Shown: in pieces, positions 1 to 6,946 of the stretch
How the letters are laid out: each line of letters opens with the position of its first letter
Numbering within the stretch: the first letter of the stretch is position 1
Assembly (NCBI GenBank): GCA_946619625.1
Contig: CAMOMF010000058.1
Location: forward strand, 1-8,603
Direction of reading: 5' to 3'
Origin: an uncultured Bacteroidales bacterium
GTDB lineage: Bacteria; Bacteroidota; Bacteroidia; Bacteroidales; Paludibacteraceae
Length of the DNA: 8,603 bases
Made by a program: the position numbers and the translations under genes
The notes under the pieces: generated by a model
What the model saw: the letters and a program-made list of their open reading frames with translations, nothing else
The model's database searches: none
Told to the model about the DNA's origin: nothing

Positions 1-30
1 AACTTGGTGGATATCAGCAAACTACAATAG
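1..30 (+). CDS. 3' tail of an upstream gene (unidentified, partial)
   Basis: Frame 1 is open from the window edge and would encode the tail NLVDISKLQ followed by TAG at 28-30. The stop shares its last base with the GTG start of tilS (TAGTG), a junction typical of translationally coupled genes, which is the main reason to believe it is a real gene end. Nine residues are too few to assign a family. With so short a stretch, chance openness cannot be excluded. Confidence 0.3.
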   Translation, partial: NLVDISKLQ

Positions 31-1304
31 TGCTCAACACCGTCAGGACATACATAGAGTCGCATGGACTGCTTGCCAAGGAGGCGAGTGTGATTGTGGC
101 ACTAAGCGGAGGAGCCGATTCGGTCTGTCTGCTGCATGTGCTGCATGATTTAGGCTATTCGATTGTGGCAGCGCATTGCAATTTTCACCTCCGCGGCGAA
201 GAGTCTGACCGGGACGAGGCGTTTGTACGCAAACTATGCAAAGAACTGGACATACCTTTGGTCGTGAAACATTTTGCCACGAAAGAGCATGCAGCCACGA
301 CCGGCATTTCCATCGAGATGGCAGCACGAGAGTTGCGGTACACATGGTTTGAGGAACTGCGTGAGGAGCACCGTTGCGAGGCTGTTTGCGTGGCACACCA
401 TATGAACGACCAAGCCGAGACGCTGCTGCTGAACCTGCAACGCGGTACCGGCATCCGCGGATTAGTGGGCATGAAACCCAAGAACGGCCGGATTGTTCGC
501 CCCATGCTGTGCGTGACGCGCACACAGATAGAGGCATACGCAAAGGAGAAAGGTTACCTGTACGTGACAGACAGCACCAATGCGGACACGAGTATCCGTC
601 GGAATGCAATCCGCGCGTTGCTCGCCACTTGGACAGAGACGGAAATAGCACATATGGCGCACACGGCGGAACTGATGGGTGAATACGATTTGCTGCTGCA
701 GTCATTACTAAGAGCGGACTCGCAGGTACCCAAGATGATGGATTCAGAAGCAGAGAAAGTGCTGCTATACGAACTGCTCCGCCCATATGGGTTCAACAGC
801 ACACAGGTGGACAATATCCTGGCGACCCTACCCTCTTCGGGTCAGCAGTTCAGGACTGAGCACTACACCGCCTACATTGACCATGGTAAGTTGCGAGTGA
901 GTAGCAACGAAGAGGAGACAGCTGTAGAGGGTCAGGAAGAGGAGGTCATGCCTATCCTCGTGCGTAGCGTGCGCGCGAAAAAAGAAAAGGAGCACTACCC
1001 TGGGGCAAGTGAAGAATACGCTCTGTTCGATGCAGACCTTCTGCCGGAAAACTTAGGGCTGAGGCACTGGATAGAAGGCGACTCGTTTCTGCCAATATGC
1101 AACCATGGCAAGGCGCAACGGAAGAAACTGCAGGACCTGTTCTCTGACAAGAAACTGTCGCTGCACGAAAAGCACGCCGTGTGGATAGTATGCGATGCCG
1201 ATAAGCCGACAGAGATTGTTTGGGTGGTGGGACACCGCATTAGCAACAAGTACAAAATAACAGAAAAAACGACCCGCGTTGTCGAGTTACAAATAGAACG
1301 ATAA
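30..1304 (+). CDS. tilS: tRNA(Ile)-lysidine synthetase TilS
   Basis: Cytoplasmic ATP-dependent enzyme that attaches lysine to C34 of the CAU-anticodon tRNA-Ile, making lysidine so that the tRNA reads AUA and is charged with isoleucine; it is normally essential. The N-terminal PP-loop nucleotide-binding motif SGGADS is at residues 26-31. HCNFHLRG (49-56) and HHMNDQAET (123-131) follow, then TDSTN...RRNAIR (180-195), all hallmarks of the family. An acidic, low-complexity linker (about 293-323) precedes the C-terminal substrate-binding domain (about 343-424, with GLRHWIEGDSF and KKLQDLFSDKK). At 424 residues it is close to the E. coli length (432). GTG at 30 is chosen because the product then begins MLNTVRTYIE, just ahead of the PP-loop as in homologues. 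The frame stays open to the window edge, so a start further upstream is not strictly excluded. No Shine-Dalgarno is seen. aroE follows 9 bp downstream. Confidence 0.96.
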   Translation: MLNTVRTYIESHGLLAKEASVIVALSGGADSVCLLHVLHDLGYSIVAAHCNFHLRGEESDRDEAFVRKLCKELDIPLVVKHFATKEHAATTGISIEMAARELRYTWFEELREEHRCEAVCVAHHMNDQAETLLLNLQRGTGIRGLVGMKPKNGRIVRPMLCVTRTQIEAYAKEKGYLYVTDSTNADTSIRRNAIRALLATWTETEIAHMAHTAELMGEYDLLLQSLLRADSQVPKMMDSEAEKVLLYELLRPYGFNSTQVDNILATLPSSGQQFRTEHYTAYIDHGKLRVSSNEEETAVEGQEEEVMPILVRSVRAKKEKEHYPGASEEYALFDADLLPENLGLRHWIEGDSFLPICNHGKAQRKKLQDLFSDKKLSLHEKHAVWIVCDADKPTEIVWVVGHRISNKYKITEKTTRVVELQIER

Positions 1305-1313
1305 TAACAAGAT

Positions 1314-2060
1314 ATGAAGCATTTCGGGATCATAGGGAATCCACTGGTACAATCCTTTTCGGCTAACTTTTTCAACAAGAAGTTTGCCGTGGAGGGGATA
1401 GAGGCTGAGTACTCGCTGTACCCATTGGAAAGAATAGAGGCTTTTCCCGGACTGATAGAGTCGGCACGCAAGCGTTTTGCAGCAGACGGCGGCATGTTCA
1501 GCGGCATGAACGTGACTATTCCGTACAAGTCGGCTGTTATTCCCTATCTGACCAAATTGGACGAGACAGCAGCGGAGATAGGTGCGGTAAACGTGATACA
1601 ATTCCTGCCTGACGGAAGCACCATCGGCTACAACACCGACGCTCTGGGGTTTGTGGAGGCAATCCGTCCCATGCTGCTGCCTACGGACAAAGAGGCTTTG
1701 ATTTTGGGCACAGGCGGAGCTGCCAAAGCATGCCGGTACGGGCTGAGAAAACTGGGACTGACAACAACATATGTATCCCGCAACCCACGAGAAGGAATGC
1801 TTGGATACGAAGGTTTGCGGACGGAGGACTACCAAGTGATAGTGAACTGCACGCCGCTTGGCATGTATCCCGACACCGAAGCATTTCCTCCCATCGAGTA
1901 CGACAGGTTGCAAGAAGGGCAATTGCTGTTTGACTGTATATACAACCCCGAAGAGACTGTTTTTCTGCGCGAGGGACACCTTCGAGGGTGCAGAGTCAGG
2001 AACGGGATGGATATGCTGACGGGCCAAGCCAAGGCAGCAGAGAGGATTTGGAAGGTGTAA
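1314..2060 (+). CDS. aroE: shikimate dehydrogenase (NADP+)
   Basis: Catalyses reversible NADPH-dependent reduction of 3-dehydroshikimate to shikimate, the fourth step of the shikimate pathway to chorismate and aromatic amino acids; cytoplasmic. The shikimate-binding serines are visible in NPLVQSFS (S14, S16), although the residue before S14 is Gln where many homologues have His. NVTIPYK (66-72) carries the catalytic Lys72 and NTDALGF (107-113) the catalytic Asp109. The Rossmann glycine motif GTGGAAKA (132-139) marks the NADP-binding domain, followed by NCTPLGM (178-184) and a C-terminal GMDMLTGQAKAAERIW helix containing the expected Gln238. The length of 248 is slightly shorter than E. coli AroE (272), mostly through short loops, with no sign of truncation. 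It starts 9 bp after tilS, so the two are probably cotranscribed. Confidence 0.95.
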   Translation: MKHFGIIGNPLVQSFSANFFNKKFAVEGIEAEYSLYPLERIEAFPGLIESARKRFAADGGMFSGMNVTIPYKSAVIPYLTKLDETAAEIGAVNVIQFLPDGSTIGYNTDALGFVEAIRPMLLPTDKEALILGTGGAAKACRYGLRKLGLTTTYVSRNPREGMLGYEGLRTEDYQVIVNCTPLGMYPDTEAFPPIEYDRLQEGQLLFDCIYNPEETVFLREGHLRGCRVRNGMDMLTGQAKAAERIWKV

Positions 2061-2075
2061 ATGCGCAAATATATA

Positions 2076-2107
2076 AATGTGTAAATATGTAAATGACTAA
2101 ATGATAT
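2076..2107 (+). repeat. degenerate 8-bp repeats with clustered ATGs between aroE and the DUF4831 gene
   Basis: The aroE-DUF4831 spacer is almost entirely A/T plus ATG. Four degenerate 8-bp units are visible: aatgtgta, aatatgta, aatgacta and aatgatat. The spacer contains ATGs at 2061, 2077, 2087, 2093 and 2101, each closed by a stop within at most seven further codons, before the true start at 2106. No TAnnTTTG promoter and no hairpin is seen here, so read-through from aroE is the simplest expectation. Confidence 0.4.
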
Positions 2108-3149
2108 GAGACGTACTATTCTAATTTTGTGGGTAATCGTATCAGCAATGATGGCAGGTGCACAAACCCTGACCACAACTGACGCCGTATTGGTTTATTA
2201 CATGCCCAAAACGCTACTGGCATTTGAGGTGGAGTATGTAGAAACAACGCGGACACAAGGACCTTTCTACCAATATGCAGAGCGCTATTTAGGCACAAAA
2301 GAGATTGTCATGGCGGACGAGAAAACCTATGAACTGAAGGACGTGAAACTGCACACCAAGACGGTGGCTGACCCGGAGCGTGCATATAAACTGAACCTAT
2401 CTGCTACACAGCGCGGCAGCATCGTGCTGAACAAAGACGGCGTGCTGGCTGCGTATAACGCAGAAGCAGACAAAAACAACGAGCATGCAACGAGTGTAAA
2501 AACAGGCACAAACGCAACGAACCAAGGGCATAAAGCCAAGAAAAAGTTGGCACCGCTCTCAGAAGAAGCGCTGTTTGCTTCGTCCAAGGCAAAGATGGCA
2601 GAGGCGGCTGCCAAGCAAATCTACCGCATCCGCGAGGCAAGAATGAGCATACTGTCCTGTGAAGTGGAACACATGCCGACAGACAGCAAGATGTTGAGCA
2701 CCATGTTGCACGAATTGGAAGAGCAGGAAGAGGAACTGGTGGCGCTTTTTGTGGGTACAAGCAAGAGAAAGACACAACGCCAAATCGTCTATTACACTCC
2801 CGCTGAAACCGAGCAGGACAAGGTGCTGTTGCGATTCTCACGCTATGCAGGCATTGTCGGAGCGGACGACCTGAGCGGTGAACCGCTGAAACTGACGCTG
2901 ATTGCACACAAACAGGAGTTGCTACCATCAGAAGAACAGAAGCCCGAACCTGTTTCAGACATCGTCTATAACCTGCCCGGAGAGGCACAGGTCATACTAT
3001 GCGACAGCAAAGGAAACAATCTGATTGACAAGACTATCCCCGTTGCGCAATTCGGTGTAAGTATAGCGTTGCCACAAGCACTGATGAAGCGCAAACCGCA
3101 CATTTTGTTCAACACCCGCACCGGGGCTATAACCTCTATTTCGGAATGA
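2106..3149 (+). CDS. DUF4831 family exported protein
   Basis: Conserved Bacteroidota protein of unknown function, expected outside the cytoplasm. Residues 1-19 form a Sec signal peptide (Arg-Arg, hydrophobic core, then MMAGAQ with cleavage near 18-20); no lipobox cysteine is present, so it is not a lipoprotein. The family signature is the N-terminal stretch after the signal, including YYMPKT (31-36), EVEYVETTR (41-49) and GPFYQYAERYLG (52-63). A second conserved part (about 177-231) contains EARMSILSCEVEHMP and ELEEQEEELVALFVGT. Between them, residues about 117-152 are polar, Lys/Asn-rich and low complexity, probably a flexible insert. No catalytic motif is recognisable. The ATG at 2106 is chosen because it directly precedes the signal peptide. 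Its stop overlaps the start of the PorD-like gene (ATGA), which suggests coupled translation and possibly a shared envelope role. Confidence 0.85.
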   Translation: MRRTILILWVIVSAMMAGAQTLTTTDAVLVYYMPKTLLAFEVEYVETTRTQGPFYQYAERYLGTKEIVMADEKTYELKDVKLHTKTVADPERAYKLNLSATQRGSIVLNKDGVLAAYNAEADKNNEHATSVKTGTNATNQGHKAKKKLAPLSEEALFASSKAKMAEAAAKQIYRIREARMSILSCEVEHMPTDSKMLSTMLHELEEQEEELVALFVGTSKRKTQRQIVYYTPAETEQDKVLLRFSRYAGIVGADDLSGEPLKLTLIAHKQELLPSEEQKPEPVSDIVYNLPGEAQVILCDSKGNNLIDKTIPVAQFGVSIALPQALMKRKPHILFNTRTGAITSISE

Positions 3150-4102
3150 GCAAAAAACAAAGAATAATGAAGACGATGATTGTCCTCGTCTTGATAGCCC
3201 TGCTCTCCCCTGCATTGAACGCACAGGAGTTGAACTGCAACGTAACCGTCAATTCGGACAAAATTGAAGGTTCCAGCAAGGAAACATTCGAGGCTTTGCG
3301 ACAATCGGTATCAGAGTTTATCAACAACAATAAATGGACCAACTTGGCTTTTACGCCCATTGAGAAGATCGACTGCAATCTGCTGATAATCGTCAATGCG
3401 GTCAGCGAAAACGAGTTCGCATGCGAAGCAACTATACAGGCTTCACGACCTGTGTATAACACCACCTATACCACTACGCTGCTGAACATGCGGGACAAAG
3501 TGTTCAACTTCACCTATCAGGCTTACGACCAGTTGCTCTATCAGCAGAACACTTTTCAAAGCAATCTGACAGCGATGCTGGCGTACTACGTCTATCTCAT
3601 TCTGGGCATTGATGCCGATAGTTACCAACGTTTGGGTGGCTCTCCGTATTTTCAGGTTTGCGAAGATATTGTCAGTTCGGCACAGACGGCTTCGGGACTG
3701 ACTGAGGCGGAAGCAGCGGGTTGGCAATATGGACGCTCGGCTGGCGGTTTTAGCAAATCCGGTAGTGGCAGGTACCTGATTGCCAACGAGTTGATGGATG
3801 AGGCGTTCAAGCCGTACAGGAACTATTTCTACGAATATCACCGCCTGTGCCTTGACGAGATGCACACAAACGTGGCGAATAGTCGCGCACGCATTGCACA
3901 GGGGTTAACGGTGCTCAGAGAGGTGAATAAAGCACGCTCCACCAATATCCTCGTACCCATGTTCTTAGATGCCAAAGTGGATGAACTGGTCAATATCTTC
4001 CAGGGCGGAACAGCAACCGAAAAAACCGAGACATACGACCTGCTGATGGCACTGGACCCGACGCGCTCCAACACCTACGAGACCATCACACGACAACCGT
4101 AA
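3146..4102 (+). CDS. DUF4835 / PorD-like exported protein
   Basis: Matches the DUF4835 family, which databases link by name to PorD of the type IX secretion system; its exact role is not established, so treat the T9SS role as an annotation rather than a proven function. After a Sec signal (hydrophobic core 11-20, cleavage near ALNA|QE, residues 26/27) the mature protein begins ELNCNVTVNSDKI, the typical family opening. Other family hallmarks are SVSEFINNNKWT (54-65), IDCNLLIIVN (75-84), IQASRPVYNTTY (97-108), the hydrophobic AMLAYYVYLILGIDADSY (143-160) and GGSPYF (164-169). The C-terminal half is helical, with FLDAKVDELVNIF (273-285). The length of 318 is near the usual size. The ATG at 3146 overlaps the previous stop; an internal start at Met8 (3167) would leave a tidier signal peptide (MKTMIVLVLI) and is a realistic alternative. 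No lipobox. It is the last gene of the rightward array. Confidence 0.85.
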   Translation: MSKKQRIMKTMIVLVLIALLSPALNAQELNCNVTVNSDKIEGSSKETFEALRQSVSEFINNNKWTNLAFTPIEKIDCNLLIIVNAVSENEFACEATIQASRPVYNTTYTTTLLNMRDKVFNFTYQAYDQLLYQQNTFQSNLTAMLAYYVYLILGIDADSYQRLGGSPYFQVCEDIVSSAQTASGLTEAEAAGWQYGRSAGGFSKSGSGRYLIANELMDEAFKPYRNYFYEYHRLCLDEMHTNVANSRARIAQGLTVLREVNKARSTNILVPMFLDAKVDELVNIFQGGTATEKTETYDLLMALDPTRSNTYETITRQP

Positions 4103-4159
4103 AAACGCTCAACCATGTGTGGACAACCCCTACCCTAAAGACATATTCCACAACCGACC

Positions 4160-4192
4160 GATGACCGAGAGATGACCGAGAGATGACCGAGA
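4160..4192. repeat. 11-bp perfect tandem repeat, three copies
   Basis: The unit gatgaccgaga occurs three times head to tail without a mismatch, at 4160-4170, 4171-4181 and 4182-4192, with two further matching bases after it. It lies in the noncoding gap between two convergent genes, just before the terminator. The period is not a multiple of three and reading ATG ACC GAG AGA runs straight into TGA, so it is not a coding repeat. The function is unknown; slippage-generated is the default explanation. Confidence 0.9.
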
Positions 4193-4228
4193 GAAGAAAA
4201 GCACCCGCTGCTATGATTTTGATACAAT

Positions 4229-4254
4229 AAAGGCGACCCAAACGAGCCGCCTTT
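4229..4254. terminator. probable bidirectional Rho-independent terminator
   Basis: AAAGGCG (4229-4235) pairs with CGCCTTT (4248-4254) around a 12-nt loop, and the right arm runs into a short T run (TTTT, 4252-4255) on the + strand. The left arm supplies the corresponding T-rich end on the - strand. It sits between the converging stops of the PorD-like gene (4102) and the outer-membrane protein gene (4278), where a shared terminator is expected. The U tracts are short, so efficiency in either direction is uncertain. Confidence 0.7.
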
Positions 4255-4277
4255 TCTGTGTTCAGCATGTTGCCGCA

Positions 4278-4850
4278 TTAGAACTTGTAACGAACACCGA
4301 TAAGGAAGGAGTTCCAATACAATCCAGCGGCGTTGAAGCCAACTCCATTGCTTGCAACGTAACGACTACCATGCTCGTCATAATAGGTGTCAGAGTAGAA
4401 GCTGGGACCTACCAAAGGACGCCATTCAACAGACAACTGCAGCGGGAACCAGAAATTGTACTCCACACCAAAACGTCCTGCTGCACCTACATAACCGCTG
4501 TTAATCCATTCGGAAGCATAGGTAGAATAGCGGCTGTAATTATAAAAATTACCACCAACACCAAGACCTACACCCATGTACCAGTTCCAGTCTCCTTGAC
4601 TTACGGTTGGGAAATCAGCACCAAAGGGGTTCAACCAGTTGTAGGTGGCAACGCCCTCTATGCCAAAACCGCGATAGAACCATCCGGGGAAACCTAAATC
4701 AGCAGAAACAAAATTGTTTCCAAGGGTGTGTTCGTAGGAAAATTCGATACCATTACCAATCTGTCCACCAATAGCACGGGGCTGAGCAACAGCGGTGGCA
4801 ACGCCAAACATTGCCAAAACGGCAACAAAAAGAATACTTTTTTTCATCAT
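4278..4850 (-). CDS. small outer-membrane beta-barrel protein
   Basis: Predicted integral outer-membrane protein of 190 residues, the size of an eight-strand barrel (OmpX/OmpW-like class). It has a Sec signal peptide (MMKKSILFVAVLAMFGV..., cleavage near residues 22/23, TAVA|Q or VAQ|P). The mature part is built of alternating aromatic and glycine-rich strands, for example FVSADLGFPGWFY (47-59), WNWYMGVGLGVGGNFYNY (88-105), VGAAGRFGVEYNF (121-133) and FLIGVRYKF (182-190). The chain ends in an aromatic-X-Phe terminus (YKF), the usual signal for insertion by the Bam machinery. No enzymatic motif is visible and the specific function (porin, structural or adhesive) cannot be told from sequence. 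Two Met codons are adjacent at the start (ATGATG); either could be used. It has its own consensus promoter upstream (4903-4933) and is transcribed toward the shared terminator. The gene upstream on the same strand (VWA protein) is 152 bp away. Confidence 0.82.
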   Translation of the reverse strand: MMKKSILFVAVLAMFGVATAVAQPRAIGGQIGNGIEFSYEHTLGNNFVSADLGFPGWFYRGFGIEGVATYNWLNPFGADFPTVSQGDWNWYMGVGLGVGGNFYNYSRYSTYASEWINSGYVGAAGRFGVEYNFWFPLQLSVEWRPLVGPSFYSDTYYDEHGSRYVASNGVGFNAAGLYWNSFLIGVRYKF

Positions 4851-4902
4851 TTTACAATCTTTTTTATCTTTATAGTGTGTTATTTCGCATACTAAGCGAT
4901 TG

Positions 4903-4933
4903 CAAAGTTACTACTTTTTTTTGAATTATGCAA
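4903..4933 (-). promoter_or_regulatory. Bacteroides-type promoter of the outer-membrane protein gene
   Basis: Read on the - strand, TTG (4933-4931) is followed after exactly 20 nt by TAACTTTG (4910-4903), a full match to the -7 consensus TAnnTTTG with a normal -33 spacing. Transcription would start around 4896-4898, leaving an A-rich leader of about 45 nt with no Shine-Dalgarno. T-rich tracts lie upstream of the -33 element. The rest of 4851-5002 is A/T-rich and holds no other feature; no clear terminator for the VWA gene is visible there. Confidence 0.82.
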
Positions 4934-5002
4934 GAAAAAGCAAAAAAAAGTATCCTTTTTCTATTATTTTATGCCATTTTTGATATTTTTAGCCCAAATC
5001 GG

Positions 5003-6883
5003 TTACCTTACAATAACCTTCTTTGTGTACCAATGCCCGCGCAGGTACGCCTTGAGGAAATAGATACCCGTAGGGAGGTAGGCGGTGGAGATGGTAAGGG
5101 CGCGTGTGTCGGCAGGAACAGCACCAAGGTCAGCCAGCGTCTTGCCGGTGAGGTCCACCAGATAGAGGGCTTCGGCACCCAATGGCAGGTCTGCCAAGCA
5201 GTAATCAGTACAAGGATTGGGACGGACTGTGAGGACTTCATCCAAGCTATGGACATGCTTGTCGGGTTGGTGAGCAACCGAATCCGTCACATCTTCAGGC
5301 CCGAAAGGATTGGGGAGGAACGCCTCTTCATCGGTAGGGATGAGGGCGCTGTCCGCCCACTGAGCCGAACATTCGGGCATGCGGCTGAACTCGATGATGG
5401 TACGAACAAGCATATCATTCAGGTGCTCTACCTTCAACGAATCGGTGGTGGGCTTGAGGTGGGTGTCGCCTATACCGCTGTCGTCTGTCAGGAAGAAAGA
5501 TGTGCCGTTGGTCAGAAGCGCCAGTTCACGCATCAGCAGTTCCCCACTCTCTTGCAATCCGCTGCAAACAACTGGCACAATACGAATGCCGTTTTGCGCT
5601 GCTTGAATTGCCTGACGGTGGAGCAAGGCGATAGTAACGGAATCGGAGTGACAAGGCGCGTCAAGAACAAGGAATGCAATACGCGCACGGGCATAAGGGC
5701 TCCACTCCGCCACGTTAACCGCCGCCATAAGTGCCTCCGGGACTGCCTCTTCGTAATCACCGCCGCCGGAAGCATATTGCTCATTGAGAAAAGTCTGCGT
5801 CAGGCTCATATCCTCAGTTAGCGGGGAAAGACGGTTGAGGTAGTCATCGTTATGGTCGCGATAGACAAGTGCACCGGTGCGGATAAGGGTTCCGTCCACA
5901 GCGGACTGACTGCGACGGATAACATCCTGCAACTCGGCATTCATATATCGAAGTTCATCCCCCATTGAGCCGGTAGCGTCCATGATGAAGAAAACATCTA
6001 CATTATCAGGCGTATGGCACGGAACAGCCTGCGTAAACCGGTTCAGTTCCGGGAAAGCCTTCACTTCGCGCAAGGTGTCGGTACCGCAGACAATCATCAG
6101 CTTCTGCCGGTCTGCTTGCTGCGAGCTGACCACATTCGCCCACAGTTCGGCATGACCGGTGTTGTCGGTACGGGCGGCAAACAGTTCGCGCCCCCCGGCA
6201 TCAAGCAGAACCACAGGAACGTCAGCGAGCGGGAACTGCTGCGTATTCGTAACTTGCACACGATAACGCTCGCTAACATTCATTTTCCATATATCCACAT
6301 ACTGCGCATGCGACTGGGTAAGAATCGTTTTCCACAAGTGCCATTTGGCAAAATCATTTCCCTCCCCCGCCGTCAGTTTGCCGGCTTGCAGGTTGTTGGA
6401 CGCAGGCATCGGGGCGGCGGCTTTGGACTTGGAGTAAGAAGCCGCATACGCATCTTCCCTGGCTACTGCATCTTCCACTACAGAAAGGACTTCCATCTCT
6501 TCCGCCTCGGGTATGGCTTTGGAGGTCATTGCACGGGTCTTGACGGAAGCGCCAAGCGTATAGTACACCCTGTTGTCGGTACCTGCACGGCGGCGCAAAA
6601 CTATCCACTGAGGGCACTCGTTTGGGCGGATAGTAGTGCGGAGCGTATCGTACTGTGCGCCGGTGAACATCACCTCCGCTTCCGCTACATTCTCGGGGAA
6701 CGAATAACGAATCAGTCCGTCATAACTGCTGAACAGGGGAACACTGTTAATTCGCAGGAACTCCATCTTTACGCCCGATAGGAGGGCACGGGTGGAATCG
6801 CACATCACAAAACGCGACTCGGAAGCCGCTGCCGGCATCGCAAGCACCAACACCAAACTGAGGATAGAGATAGTCTTTTTCAT
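5003..6883 (-). CDS. secreted von Willebrand factor A protein with T9SS sorting domain
   Basis: Predicted surface or secreted protein of 626 residues; the ligand is unknown. Order: Sec signal peptide (1-20, cleavage near AAA|S); an N-terminal beta-rich region (about 22-100) that looks like a carboxypeptidase-regulatory or CNA-type fold; an Ala/Ser/Glu-rich linker (about 120-165); a LTAGEGNDFAKWHLW segment (170-184); a second beta-sandwich-like region (about 204-275, with NTQQFPLADVPVVLLD); then a VWA domain (about 294-500). The VWA metal site (MIDAS) reads D302-A-T304-G-S306, with Thr where Ser is commoner, and is followed by GGGDYEEAVPEALMAAV (373-389) and FLVLDAPCH (404-412). The C-terminus is a T9SS type-A sorting domain (about 552-626). 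Such domains in characterised T9SS cargo are cleaved during export. No protease or nuclease motif is seen; binding or adhesion is an inference from the VWA domain. The gene is divergent from gdhA. Confidence 0.88.
   Translation of the reverse strand: MKKTISILSLVLVLAMPAAASESRFVMCDSTRALLSGVKMEFLRINSVPLFSSYDGLIRYSFPENVAEAEVMFTGAQYDTLRTTIRPNECPQWIVLRRRAGTDNRVYYTLGASVKTRAMTSKAIPEAEEMEVLSVVEDAVAREDAYAASYSKSKAAAPMPASNNLQAGKLTAGEGNDFAKWHLWKTILTQSHAQYVDIWKMNVSERYRVQVTNTQQFPLADVPVVLLDAGGRELFAARTDNTGHAELWANVVSSQQADRQKLMIVCGTDTLREVKAFPELNRFTQAVPCHTPDNVDVFFIMDATGSMGDELRYMNAELQDVIRRSQSAVDGTLIRTGALVYRDHNDDYLNRLSPLTEDMSLTQTFLNEQYASGGGDYEEAVPEALMAAVNVAEWSPYARARIAFLVLDAPCHSDSVTIALLHRQAIQAAQNGIRIVPVVCSGLQESGELLMRELALLTNGTSFFLTDDSGIGDTHLKPTTDSLKVEHLNDMLVRTIIEFSRMPECSAQWADSALIPTDEEAFLPNPFGPEDVTDSVAHQPDKHVHSLDEVLTVRPNPCTDYCLADLPLGAEALYLVDLTGKTLADLGAVPADTRALTISTAYLPTGIYFLKAYLRGHWYTKKVIVR
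5006..5230 (-). other. type IX secretion C-terminal sorting domain (type A) within the VWA gene
   Basis: Residues about 552-626 carry the pattern of TIGR04183-type sorting domains: VRPNP (553-557) at the start, LYLVDLTGKTL (573-583) in the middle, LPTGIYFLKAYLRG (603-616) and a final basic TKKVIVR (620-626). In characterised T9SS cargo this domain directs the protein from the periplasm across the outer membrane and is removed at the surface. Recognition is by motif order, not by a profile search. Confidence 0.88.
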
Positions 6884-6888
6884 ACGCT

Positions 6889-6917
6889 CAAAAGTAGTTT
6901 TTTAACACCCATGCAAA
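6889..6917 (-). promoter_or_regulatory. candidate promoter of the VWA gene, close to its start codon
   Basis: On the - strand TACTTTTG (6896-6889) matches TAnnTTTG and TTTG (6917-6914) lies 17 nt upstream of it, two or three nucleotides shorter than the usual spacing. The start codon begins only five bases after the -7 element, so transcription from here would give a leaderless or nearly leaderless mRNA. This is either unusual or a chance match, with the true promoter further upstream within 6918-7045. Confidence 0.4.
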
Positions 6918-6946
6918 CCCCGTGCCAAACTTTTTTCATTTTTTCC

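Noticed and set aside
43..786. 247-codon open frame on the - strand opposite tilS
   Set aside because: Cys/Arg/Pro-rich, low-quality translation fully antisense to a well-supported tilS; no domain.
995..1528. 177-codon open frame on the - strand across the tilS-aroE junction
   Set aside because: It spans the junction of two convincing + strand genes and shows no family features.
1287..2027. 246-codon open frame on the - strand opposite aroE
   Set aside because: Antisense to aroE, whose catalytic motifs are intact; the translation has the Cys/Gln/His-rich look of a shadow frame.
4118..4152. Inverted repeat TGTGGA / TCCACA after the PorD-like gene
   Set aside because: Only six base pairs around a 23-nt loop and no T tract; the stem at 4229-4254 is a better terminator.
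4928..5821. 297-codon open frame on the + strand inside the VWA gene
   Set aside because: It lies antisense to a protein with a clear signal peptide, VWA domain and sorting tail. The translation resembles no known family and its start falls in the barrel-gene promoter region; it is a shadow of the real gene.
6014..6781. 255-codon open frame on the + strand inside the VWA gene
   Set aside because: Antisense shadow with no recognisable domain and no promoter-like sequence before it.
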